This document shows positions 20,441 to 30,400 of a stretch of 42,313 nt of DNA, in pieces. The stretch spans positions 1-42,313 of the forward strand of contig NZ_SMNT01000043.1 in NCBI RefSeq assembly GCF_004348265.1, in the 5' to 3' direction. Under the pieces are notes generated by a model. That model saw only the letters and a list, made by a program, of their open reading frames with translations, was not told where the DNA came from and searched no databases. The translations under genes and the position numbers were made by a program. This stretch comes from Methylobacterium segetis (lineage in GTDB: Bacteria > Pseudomonadota > Alphaproteobacteria > Rhizobiales > Beijerinckiaceae). Numbering within the stretch: position 1 is the first letter of the stretch; every line of letters starts with the position of its first letter.

Positions 20441-21376
20441 TCACGCGCGGAGCAGGTGGAGGGTGTAGCGGCCGAGCGGGTCCTGCCAGAAGCCGGCCGC
20501 CTCCCAGCCCCCCGCCGCCGCGAGCCGCCGGAACGCGTCGGGCGTGTATTTGTGCGATGTGTCGGTGCGGATGCTCTCGCCCGCCGCGAAGGTGAGGGGG
20601 CGGTCGCCCAGGCGGTAGGTGGCGGCTGCCCGTGCCACGAGATGCGCCTCGACGCGCTCCGGATCGGGGCAGAGCCGAACCTCGTGGCGGAAGTTGCCGG
20701 GGTCGATGTCGGTATCGAGCTCGCGCCGGAGGCGCCCGAGCAGGTTCAGGTGGAATGCCGCCATCAGCCCGTCCGAGCCGGCATAGGCGCCCTGCAGGGC
20801 CTCGCGGTCCCAGGTCGCGTCCACCCCGACGAGGAAGAGGCTCGGCCCGAGCGTCGCCCGTGCCCGGTCCAGGAAGGCGGTCGCCTCCGCGGGTGTGAAG
20901 TTGCCGATGCTGGTGCCGGGATAGAAGCCGAGGACGCTGCGCCCCTCCAGCGTCACCGGGAGGCGCACCGGCTTCGTGTAATCGGCGCAACTCCAGAGCA
21001 TCTCGACGTCGGGATAGTCGGGCGCGAGCCGCGCGACCGCGGCCGCGAGATAATCGCGCGAGATGTCGATCGCCACGTAGGCCGCGGGACGCGGCAGGGC
21101 ATCGAGCAGCGTCCGGATCTTGCGGCTCGCGCCGCTGCCGAACTCGATCACCGTCGCGCCGGGGCCGAGCCGCGCCGCCACGTCGGCCGCGGCCCGCGGC
21201 AGGAGGGCGCTCTCCTCCCGCATGGGATAGTAGTCGGCGTGCCCGCAGATCCGGTCGAACAGGCCGGAGCCCGCCTCGTCCCACAGATACTTGCCGGGCA
21301 GCGATTTTTCCGGGGCCGTCAGCCCCGCCAAGGCGTCGCGCAGGAACTCGGCGCGCTCCCCCTCCGGACCGCTCAC
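20441..21376 (-). CDS. egtD: EgtD-like L-histidine N-alpha-methyltransferase (SAM-dependent)
   Basis: 311 residues of the EgtD family, which trimethylates histidine to hercynine in ergothioneine synthesis. Marks: LWDEAGSGLFDRICGHADYYPMREE, SAM site VIEFGSGASRKIRTLLDAL, VLGFYPGTSIGNF, LVGVDATWDREALQGAYAG, FHLNLLGRLRRELDTDIDP and ESIRTDTSHKYTP. The start is GTG at 21376, overlapping the upstream methyltransferase stop in GTGA, so translation is coupled. No egtB-like sulfoxide synthase is in the window; instead the partners are a methyltransferase, a GntA-type hydroxylase and a DUF1989 protein. It may make hercynine with EgtB encoded elsewhere, or methylate another amino acid. Confidence 0.9.
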   Translation of the reverse strand: MSGPEGERAEFLRDALAGLTAPEKSLPGKYLWDEAGSGLFDRICGHADYYPMREESALLPRAAADVAARLGPGATVIEFGSGASRKIRTLLDALPRPAAYVAIDISRDYLAAAVARLAPDYPDVEMLWSCADYTKPVRLPVTLEGRSVLGFYPGTSIGNFTPAEATAFLDRARATLGPSLFLVGVDATWDREALQGAYAGSDGLMAAFHLNLLGRLRRELDTDIDPGNFRHEVRLCPDPERVEAHLVARAAATYRLGDRPLTFAAGESIRTDTSHKYTPDAFRRLAAAGGWEAAGFWQDPLGRYTLHLLRA

Positions 21377-22344
21377 GAGCGGGTCGCGGTGAGGACGACG
21401 AGGGCGATGCGCTCCGCCTCCCCGTAGGCCGGATCGTCGAGTTCCTCGCCGTAGGCATCGGGGTCGTATTCCCGATAGGACCAGTCGAGGCCGGCGCGGG
21501 CGCAGGTCGCTCCGGCCGCGTCCCGGAACCCGTCCTCGCCCTCGACGATCGCGGCGCCCGTGAAAAGAACGAGGCTCCCGCCCGGCGCGAGGCGCTCGGT
21601 CGCGGCCTCGACCACCGAGAGCGACAGGCCGGCCCCGAGCGGGCCGCCGCCGTGCCGGTAGGCGCGCTCGGACGCATCGATCATGAAGGGCGGGTTGGAG
21701 ACGATGAGGTCGAAAGAGCCCTCGACATCCTGCAGGAGGTCGCTCCGGCGGGTCTCGATGCCATCGACTCCCGCGAGCCGGGCATTCACGCGCGCGGCGC
21801 GCAGGGCTGCGGGATTGATGTCGACGAGGACGGTCTCGGCGCCGGGACTGCGCTTGGCGAGCGCGATCCCCGCCGCTCCGGAGCCGCAGCCGATATCGGC
21901 GATGCGGCGCGGCGAACGCTCAAGGCCGTCGAGATGCGCCAGCACCGCCGCCACGAAGCGCGTCGTATCGGGCCCGAAGAAGACCGCGTCGGCCGCGCTC
22001 GGCGGGTAGGCCGAGTGGGTGAACAGCTCCCCGTCGAGGCTCGACAGGCGGATCGTCGGACGCAGGAGCCCGCCGTCGCTCACGGCGGCTCCCGCCTCCT
22101 CCATCAGCCGCGCCAGCCCCTGGGGCAGACGATCCGGCCGGACGGGACGGCTCCAGCCGAACACGTCCCGGAGGCTGCGCGCCTCGGCGTTCCGGGGCCT
22201 CGCGTTGACGCGCGCATGGCTCGCGGGCGTCACGGTGGTGAAGCTGTAGCCCGTCTCGCGCACGGCCCGCGCCAGAGCGAGAAGCGCCTCCTCATTCTCC
22301 GGAAAGGGGCTCGGCTGGGTCGCCATCCCGACCTCGGCACCCAT
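21373..22344 (-). CDS. Class I SAM-dependent methyltransferase (PrmC/RsmC-like NPPF motif)
   Basis: 323 residues. The N-terminal 110 residues are a helical cap ending in ELFTHSAYPPSAADAVFFGPDT, then a Rossmann methyltransferase with motif I IADIGCGSGAAGIALAKR, acidic ETVLVDINPAALRAARVNA and the catalytic-type motif IVSNPPFMI. NPPF/Y motifs occur in enzymes that methylate amide or exocyclic amino nitrogen, such as PrmC and RsmC, so an N-methyltransferase is likely. The ATG at 22344 lies one base after the stop of the GntA-like gene, and its own stop overlaps the egtD-like start. An internal ATG at 22326 is an alternative start. Substrate unknown. Confidence 0.88.
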   Translation of the reverse strand: MGAEVGMATQPSPFPENEEALLALARAVRETGYSFTTVTPASHARVNARPRNAEARSLRDVFGWSRPVRPDRLPQGLARLMEEAGAAVSDGGLLRPTIRLSSLDGELFTHSAYPPSAADAVFFGPDTTRFVAAVLAHLDGLERSPRRIADIGCGSGAAGIALAKRSPGAETVLVDINPAALRAARVNARLAGVDGIETRRSDLLQDVEGSFDLIVSNPPFMIDASERAYRHGGGPLGAGLSLSVVEAATERLAPGGSLVLFTGAAIVEGEDGFRDAAGATCARAGLDWSYREYDPDAYGEELDDPAYGEAERIALVVLTATRS

Positions 22345-22345
22345 C

Positions 22346-23101
22346 TCAGCTCTCCATCTGCGGAGCGAGGAAGGCGCCCGTGCGCAGGTCCGCGGCGACC
22401 TGCTGCGCGTCCCAAAGGGGTGTCTCCTCTCGGCGCCGGAACGGGCAGGCCCAATCGTCCGCCACCGCGCGCCCGCTGAACTGCCGGGCGGCCGAGCGCT
22501 CGCCATGCTCGGCGAGCATCGGGTTCGCCGAGCCCGCGAAGGCCACGTCCCGCTCGACGATCGAGGTGCGCAGGCGCTCATAGCGCCCCTCCGCCCGCAG
22601 ACGCTCGAACTGGTCGTGCAGGTTGAAGACGAGGACCGGGCTCTCGAAGCGGCGCGCAGGCCGGCTCGCCCCCGGATGCAACCCGACGATGAAGAAGCCC
22701 TCGCCGCCGAGGCTCACCGAGAAATGCGGGTCGTCCGGGTCCGCCGTGACGCGCGGATCGTAGCCTTGACCGAGGCACTGATCCTTGTCGGAGAGGGATT
22801 GGACGCGCGCCCACAGCGCCGCCTCGAACGCCTCTTCCGAGAGGGTGTCCGGCCCCTCGAACACGACCGCGAAGCTCTGGAACAGGTCCCGCTGCTCGCG
22901 GTAGCGGCAGATGAAGGCGAGCAGCGCCGGGTAGATGCGCAGGTCGTCCCACCCCGAAGCGATGTCGCGCGCGACCATGACCTTCATCTGCCCGCGCGAC
23001 AGGGCGGATTTCGCACCCACGCAGGGAAAGGGTGCCTGTCGGATGAAGGTTCGGAAACGCTCGGCCAGGGGATGGGTGCTGTCGTCGGTGGGCAGGAACA
23101 T
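22346..23101 (-). CDS. YqcI/YcgG-family heme-dependent N-hydroxylase (GntA-like)
   Basis: 251 residues of the YqcI/YcgG family. Recognisable blocks: FIRQAPFPCVGAKSALSRGQ near the N-terminus, DIASGWDDLRIYPALLAFI, FQSFAVVFEGPDTLSEEAFE, LGGEGFFIVGLHPGASRPAR, VLVFNLHDQFERLR and the C-terminal NPMLAEHGERSAARQFSGR. Family members with known roles are heme enzymes that hydroxylate guanidine nitrogens: GntA in guanitoxin, and the arginine hydroxylases DcsA and AglA. A guanidino-compound substrate is inferred, not shown. Homology starts at the ATG at 23101; the frame is open upstream. It is followed at one base by a methyltransferase. The 248-base upstream gap contains direct and inverted repeats. Confidence 0.9.
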   Translation of the reverse strand: MFLPTDDSTHPLAERFRTFIRQAPFPCVGAKSALSRGQMKVMVARDIASGWDDLRIYPALLAFICRYREQRDLFQSFAVVFEGPDTLSEEAFEAALWARVQSLSDKDQCLGQGYDPRVTADPDDPHFSVSLGGEGFFIVGLHPGASRPARRFESPVLVFNLHDQFERLRAEGRYERLRTSIVERDVAFAGSANPMLAEHGERSAARQFSGRAVADDWACPFRRREETPLWDAQQVAADLRTGAFLAPQMES

Positions 23102-23204
23102 TGCGCCTCGTGTCGTGGTGCCGAAGTCAGCCGCAGTGCCGCCCGACGGTCGTCGAACGCACAAGCGCGGCCGCCCAGCGGCTGATCGCAAGAAGATCGC
23201 GGTG

Positions 23205-23231
23205 GGAACCGTCGTGGCCGACCATGGTTCC
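23205..23231. promoter_or_regulatory. Inverted repeat upstream of the GntA-like gene
   Basis: GGAACC (23205-23210) and GGTTCC (23226-23231) form a 6-bp inverted repeat with 15 bases between, 104 bases before the start codon. A nested GTCG/CGAC pair lies inside. It could be an operator; the pairing may also be chance. Confidence 0.3.
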
Positions 23232-23251
23232 GTGCAGTTGAGTCGCATCCA

Positions 23252-23277
23252 CAGATATTAATCTGCGTTAATCTGCG
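23252..23277. repeat. AT-rich direct and inverted repeats in the DUF1989 - GntA gap
   Basis: TTAATCTGCG occurs twice in tandem (23258-23277), and CAGAT (23252-23256) pairs with ATCTG (23261-23265). This is the AT-richest stretch of the locus and lies about 150-175 bases before the GntA-like start, so it probably marks the promoter or an operator. Confidence 0.55.
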
Positions 23278-23349
23278 TAATGGAGGCGCAATCCGCTTGA
23301 ATTCTGAAACATATCTGTCAGTCCAGTGCAGAAAGTCCGGCGGCACTCA

Positions 23350-23985
23350 TCATGCTTCATCCGAAATCTCGTAGAGAATCGGTTTGAAAGCGAAGTTGTT
23401 CGATTGCGGAGCCGAGCAGGCGGTGAGCCCGATGATCAGGTCGGTCTCCGCCCGGAGCACGATCCGGTCGCCCGCCCGGCTGAGCGGCGGTCGCACCGCC
23501 AGTTCCCCGGTCGTGCCGTCGACCGTGACGTTCATGAAGACGTTGAAGGCCACGGGGATGCGGTCGGGACCGATGCCGTAGGGGGCGAGCGCGTGGGCGA
23601 GATTGCCGAAGCAGCCGCGATGGGGCTCGGCCTCGTCGTAGAGGATCCGGAACGTGTCGGCCGAGCAGGGGGTCAGCAGGAAATCGTGGCGCCCGACCGT
23701 ATCCTCGACGATGCGCAGCAGGACGTTGCTGCGGTTCGAGTAGAGCGCGTCGCCGGTCGTCAGGTAGATGCGGTTCGCGTAATCGAGGCTCCGCCCGGAC
23801 GAGATCACCTCGTCGATGTCGTCGGCCGCGAAGGCGAGGAGATCGGCGACCTGCTCGCCCTCCGGGTCGATCACCGTGAGGTGCTGCCCGCGCGCGAGAC
23901 GGAATGCGGCGCCCGACCGCGGCGGGATCGTACACCGCGTCCCGGGTCCCCTCTGCGGCGGCGTATCGGCTAGTGAATCTGGCAT
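23350..23985 (-). CDS. DUF1989 / urea carboxylase-associated family protein
   Basis: 211 residues of the DUF1989 family. Family marks: VADLLAFAADDIDEVISSGRSLDYANRIYLTTGDALYSNRSNVLLRIVEDTVGRHDFLLTPCSA, then HRGCFGNLAHAL, IPVAFNVFMNVTV, SRAGDRIVLRAETDLIIGLTACSAPQSN. The Cys/His/Asn pattern (PCSA, HRGC, ACSA) is the conserved metal-site set as I recall. Members act with urea or guanidine carboxylases, including the two-subunit carboxyguanidine deiminase. Here there is only one copy and no carboxylase nearby. The ATG at 23985 has GAGGGA upstream. It lies 248 bases upstream of the GntA-like gene on the same strand and is divergent from the OPT transporter. Confidence 0.88.
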   Translation of the reverse strand: MPDSLADTPPQRGPGTRCTIPPRSGAAFRLARGQHLTVIDPEGEQVADLLAFAADDIDEVISSGRSLDYANRIYLTTGDALYSNRSNVLLRIVEDTVGRHDFLLTPCSADTFRILYDEAEPHRGCFGNLAHALAPYGIGPDRIPVAFNVFMNVTVDGTTGELAVRPPLSRAGDRIVLRAETDLIIGLTACSAPQSNNFAFKPILYEISDEA

Positions 23986-26900
23986 CGGAACGCGTCCCTC
24001 GCGGTCGCCGACAGGATGACGGGCCGCGGGCGTGAACGTGCGAGAAGCGGATTCGCTCACCCGTCGATGCCACTTATGCGTGCATTGCGGATCGCGACTC
24101 CCGAACCCGCGTTGTCGCGAGACCGCGGCGAGTCCGTTCCCGCGGCCGATCCTGCCGGCCTCGGGGAAGCGATGGAAACGAGTGTCGAGACGACGGCTCG
24201 GAAGAGGCCTGCGCGTGGCGGCGAGATCACGATCCGAGGTCTCGTGCTCGGAGCCGCCATCACCGTCGTGTTCATGGCGGCCAACGTCTATATGGGCCTG
24301 AAGACGGGGATGACCTTCTCCTCGTCGATTCCCGCCGCGATGATCTCGATGGGGTGCCTTCGGCTTCTCGGCGGCGCGGGCATCCTCGAGAACAACATCG
24401 TGCAGACCCAGGCCTCGGCCGCGGGGACGCTGTGCAACGTCATCCTCGTCCTGCCCGGCCTCGTGCTGATCGGCCATTGGCAGGGCTTTCCCTTCTGGCA
24501 GACGAGCGCGGTCTGCCTGCTCGGCGGCCTGCTCGGCGTCGCCTACTCGATCCCGCTGCGCCGGGCCCTGGTCGTCGGCGCCGGCCTCCCCTACCCCGAG
24601 GGAACCGCCGCGGCCGAGGTTCTGAAGGCCGGCGAGGGCGGGCGAAGCGACCTTCGCGCATTGATGGGAGCCGCCGCAATCGCCGCAACCCTGGGTCTCG
24701 CCACCAACGGGTTCCGCATTCTGGCGGAGGGCATCCACGGGACGGTCGCCGCGGGCTCGGCCGTCTTCCGCATCGGCACGGGCTTCTCCCTCGCCCTGCT
24801 CGGCGTCGGCTACCTCGTCGGGATCGGCGCCTGCCTCGCCCTCCTCACGGGCGTCGCCCTCGCCTGGGGGTTGGCCGTGCCCATGCTCACCGCCCTCGGA
24901 CATGGTGGTCGGGAAGCGCCGGCCGTTGCCGCCGAGGCCGTGTGGTCGGGCGAGGTTCGGCTGATCGGCGCCGGCATCATCGCGGTGGGCGGTGTCTGGA
25001 CGGTGGCGTCCCTCGTTCGGCCGATCCTCGACAGCATCCGCACCGCCCTTGAGACCGCGCGCGGGGGCGGCGGCGCCGAGGTGCCGCGGCAGGAGCGGGA
25101 CCTGCCGATCACCTGGGTCGGCGCTGCCGCGCTCGGCCTCGCGGTGCCGCTCGCCGGCCTCTTCGGCTGGTTCTCCCTCGGCGCCGAACTCGGCCTCCTC
25201 CTCCCCGTGCTCGTCGCCGCGGCGAGCCTGTTCGCGATTCTCGCCGGCTTCCTGATGGCCGCGACCTGCGGCTATCTCGCGGGTCTCCTGGGCTCGTCCT
25301 CGAGCCCGATCTCCGGCATCGGCATCCTCACGACGATCCTCGCGGCGCTCCTCCTGCCGCTCGTCGTCGGACGGGCGGCGGGGCCGGAGGGCGACCGGTT
25401 CGTGATCGCCCTGGCCCTCCTCATCGCCTCCGTGATCGTGACCGTCGCCTCGATCGCCAACGACAACCTGCAGGATCTGAAGACCGGCCAACTCGTCGAT
25501 GCCACGCCCTGGCGCCAGCAGGTCGCCCTGATCGCGGGCGTCGTCGTCGGCGCCGCCGTGATCGCGCCGCTGCTCGCCCTGCTCTACCAAGCCTACGGCT
25601 TCGTCGGAGCCCTGCCGCGGGAGGGCATGGACGCGGGCAACGCCCTGCCGGCGCCGCAGGCCGCGCTGATGACCCAGATCGCGAGCGGCATCGTGCGCGG
25701 GGAATTGCCCTGGGCCATGGTGCTCACCGGCGCCGGGATCGGAGCCGCGCTCGTCGCGCTGGAGGCGCGCCTGCGGCGGAGGGGATTGTCCTTCCCGGCC
25801 CTGACCGTCGGGATCGGCATGTACCTGCCGGTGACCGTGGTGATGACGATCGCGGCCGGTGGGCTCGTGGGATTCCTCGGCGAGCGTGCCCTGCGCGGCC
25901 GGACGAGCGATGGCGACGGAGTGGCCGTCGCCGTCCGTCGACGCGGAGTCCTTCTCGCTTCCGGCTTCCTCGTCGGGGAGAGCCTCGTCGGCGTGCTGAT
26001 CGCCGCGGCCGACACGCTCATCGGCCGCAGCAACGGGCTCGCCCTCGTCGGACCCGGCTTCGGTTCGGCCGCGACCGGGCTCGGCGTCGCCGTCTTCCTC
26101 GCGGCCCTCGCCGTCTTCTACCGCTCCGTCTCGCGTCCGCCGGCCTGACCGCGCGCCGGGTGCGGCGCAGGTGCCACGCGCTGCGGCTCTCCGATCGCCC
26201 GTTAACGAACCAGTTACCATGGAGGAATAGCGCATTCGAGAAGACAGGCGCATCTCGGCGCCGACGAGTTCAGGTCATGGTCGCCGCAGACATCGTCCCG
26301 ACTTTGTTGAGTGCCGTTGGATCTCACCTCGATATCTTCGGAGCTCTGGGGCTTGCCCTCGGGTTTGCTGCGGGGATGATGCCAAGGCGGAGCCTGATCC
26401 TGTGCGTCTCCGCGGCCTGTGCTGCCACCTTCGGTCTCCATTACTGGCATATCGGAGCGGTCACCGGCATGGCGATGTGCTCCATCTCGGTGGTGCAGAG
26501 CCTCGTCTCGGCCCGGTTCATCGGTCCGGGGAGCCGGCGAGCCTGGGTCGTCCCGGTCTTCGGGGCGAGCAGCCTCGTCGCAGCCTCGCTGACGCTGGCG
26601 ACCTGGAGCGGCTGGGCTTCGGCCTGTGCGGGCGTCGGCGCATTGCTGGCGAGTGCGGCACGCCTGCAGGCCGATGCGCAGACGATGCGCCGCCTCTTCG
26701 TCGCAGCGTCCCTGTGCTGGGCCGCGCACAATCTCCTGGTCGGATCGGTCTTCGGCCTGACCTGCGATCTCCTCACGATCTCCGGCCTGGTCGTCGCGCT
26801 GCGGCGCCGTGCCGGGCGGACCGGCGCCGGTCCCCTCCGGGCAAAAGCCGCCGACACGGGCGGCCGGGAGGTCGCGGCCTCCTGTCCGGTCGCCGCCTGA

Positions 26901-27446
26901 TCCCGCGCGCCCCGCCCGCTTCGCCTCGATGCCGCCCGCACAGGCCGCCATCGTTCGGGAAATAGTGGCACATCATCAGGGATGATTCGGCAATATAGAG
27001 CGGGCCGAATAGGCGCTTAACAGGGCGGTCCGGTCCCCCTACTCTCGCAACGATGACGGCCACGTGGCCGGCTCGCAGGAGGAACGTCGTGGCGAGAGTA
27101 GTGCAAGGGAGTAGTGCGACCGATTTCTTTGAGATCGGAGAGGACGATGATCCGATCATCATCTACGCCAATGGTGGGGACGACCTGTTCAACATCACGG
27201 GAGACGACGACAGTTTCAATCAGGTCGTGGTCATCGGCGGCAACGGCAACGAAGCCCTGAACGCAACCTTCACGAACGGCACCTTCGCCGGCGGCGCCGG
27301 CAACGACACGCTCGACTTGGTCGAGGGCAATTTCGTGTTCGATGGCGGGCCGGGCGTCGACATCCTCAACCTCGGGGCACCGATCACGGCCTTCACCATC
27401 GCGTCCCGGGGCGTCGCCGCCACGATCTCGACGGGCGACGATGACG

Positions 27447-27479
<33 letters not shown>

Positions 27480-30400
27480 TTGCCGTCCCGGCGCAGGCCG
27501 CGGCCCTCGATGACGACGACGATGATGACGACGATGACGGCGGCGGGGTCGGCACCGTCTCCGTCCAGACCGTCTCGGTCGAGACCTTCGTCTTCGGCAA
27601 TCTCGTGGTGAAGCAGAACGACGGCAACGCGCTCGTCGACGACCTGCATTACCTGAGCCAGAATCCGGACGTGGCGGCGGCCGGACTCGATCCGGAGGAT
27701 CATTACGCCGTCTACGGCTGGCGGGAGGGACGCGATCCCAACGCCTTCTTCGACACGGACGGCTACCTCGACGCCTACGCCGACGTGCGGGCCGCGGGGA
27801 TCAATCCGCTCGACCATTATCGCACCTTCGGCTGGCGGGAGGGCCGCGATCCGTCGGACGATTTCGACACGAAGGCCTACCTCGCGGCCAATCCGGACGT
27901 GGCCGCGGCGGGCATCAACCCGCTCGAGCACTACCTCGCCTTCGGATCTGCCGAGGGCCGCGCGGTGGTCGACGACGGCGTCTTCGGCTGAGACCGGAGG
28001 GCGCCTAGTCCGTCTGCGCCGCGCCTGAGCCCCCTTTCGGGGGCGGTCGCGCCTCTTGCCGGCGGAGCGCGGGCGAGCGCATCATCCTCGGGCGAGACCA
28101 GGTCCCTGCGTCTCGTTCCGACAACTTCGCCCTGCGGTCTTCCGGACCGCGGGGCTTTTCGTATCGGGTGCTCGAAGCCGGATTCCGCGCCAAACCCGGG
28201 AGGCCGGCGCCGTGGTGGAACGGCCGCACCATCGCCGTGGGCCTCGAGACCGATCGGGAGGCGCGGACCTCCCGGCGGCCGAAGGTTTGGATGCGACAGA
28301 GCCCAGGCCTTGCCCCGGTCGGGGCTGCGAATGCTGCCTCCGGCGGACCCGAACCGGGTTTGCCCGCGTTCCGTCACGACCCTTCAACGAGGTGGACGCT
28401 GATGGCAACGAACACGCAGGGCCTCTCCGACAAGGCCCTCTCGATCTTCACCTTCGCCGCCTATCACCGTCTGCTGAGCGGCGAGCGCGTCGCCTCGGTG
28501 GTGCGCAAGGATGGCCACGGCCACGAGGCCGACCCGGACGGCGTGGCCGAACTCGAGCGGCGCGGATTGATCAGCGCCGACGACACGCGGATCTCCCTGA
28601 ACGACGAGGCGGAAACGTTCGTCGACGGCTTGGTCTCCGCGATCCGCCGGGCGGGAGGCGCTTGAGGCGCCGGCAAGCCCCCGCGCGACCGTGCTCGGCG
28701 CGTTCCGGACGAGCCGCGGGATGACAACGCGCGACGCCGCTCCAGATCGGGAGGGAGATTCCCGCATCCGGAGGCGGGCGCGGTGTGTTTCGCGGAGACT
28801 GGGGAGACGACCTTGGCGGCGACCAATCGGCAGAACACGGAGTTTCTGTTTCGCCTCGCCGACGAGGCTTGGCGCGCGGAGATGGCCGGGCGCTACGGGG
28901 CGGCGGCGGCCGACCTGCGATACGCGCCGGAGGCCCGCGGCGAGGCGGGTTCCCGCTTGCGGCAGGCCTTCAACGCGCGTGAGCGCGCCTATCACCTCTG
29001 GCTGAAGGCTCGGGGGCTGGGCGATTTCCGTCACGCACCGCTGGTCCGGGCGCCGGAGCCCCTCGCGGTCGGGCGCAACGGATTTCCGGCGTCCCTGTCC
29101 TCCTGACACGGCCCTGGAACGGAATGGGCGGTGGGGCGGATGCGGCCCGAGAGAGGAGCGCAGATCGCCCGCTTCGGCGACCGGCATGCAACCGGACCGT
29201 GTCCTTATCACCGGCCGCGCTGAACTCTTGCCGGCGGACCGGCGTTCCTTCGTCCCTGATCGAGGCTCACTCGACGGATGGAGGAACGCTCATGCGTATG
29301 AAGATCCTGCTGCCGCTGGCCGCTCTGCTCGCACTCACCGCCTGCAAGGACGAGAAGAAGGCGGAGGCGCCCCCCAACCCGCCGGCCTCGACCACCACGG
29401 CTCCGACGAACCCGGCTCCGCCCCCGCCGGCCTCGCCGACGCCGGCTCCCGCCAACAAGCCGGCGGGACAGTGAACGGCTGACACTCCGATCGGAGCGAC
29501 ACCGACGTCGCCGATCCAGGGCAGCGCGTTGCGGAAGCCGCGCGCTGCTCACGGCGCCCGTCCCATCCGCGTGATGGGCGCCCGCCGGCTCACCCTGACA
29601 TCGCCGAAAGATCGACCAAGAGATCGACCAAGAGATCGGGAGAGGTGTGGCGGGGATGCCGCCGTGTTCCTGGTGCCTGGAAGCGGAACCGGAGTCAGAG
29701 ACGGGCGAGGCTGACGCGGGCTGTTCCCGCGACGCCGATGGCGCGGGCCGAGGCGTTCGACAGATCGATCACCCGGCCGCCGACGAACGGGCCACGATCG
29801 TTGATGCGGACCACGACGGAGCGGCCGTTCAGCCGGTTCGTCACGCGAACTTTGGTGCCGAAGGGCAGCGTCCGGTGCGCCGCGGTCAGAGCATGCGTGT
29901 TGAAGCGCTCGCCATTGGCCGTGCGCCGACCCTGGAAGCCGGGCCCGTACCAGGATGCGACACCGGACTGGCCCTGATGGTGGCCTGCGTGAACACCGTG
30001 CGTCCGTGCGCCCCGGGCCTGGGCCTCCGGAGTGGCAAACCCGCCCAGGACGATGACGGTCAGGGCGACGAGTGCGCGGCGGATGGTCGAGACCATCGTA
30101 CATTCCCACTGTTGTTTTCGACGAGGCGCAAGATGTCTGGGAATGCGGCGAGACTATGTTGCGGTGCAATATGACCATGTTCGGGCGAGATTGCCGTATT
30201 TGTGGCAGTTTTTCATGAGAATATCGACGTAAGATCTCGATGATAATTGCAAGTAGACCGAAATTGATCATCGAATAGCGCGAACGCTCCGAATGATATC
30301 GCAGGACGCACGAATGTGCGCGCCGTCGGCAAAAGGTCACTCTTTGGCCCTCGGGCGGCTGCCATTTCGTGGCAGGAGGACCCGATCGGCAGCGATTGCC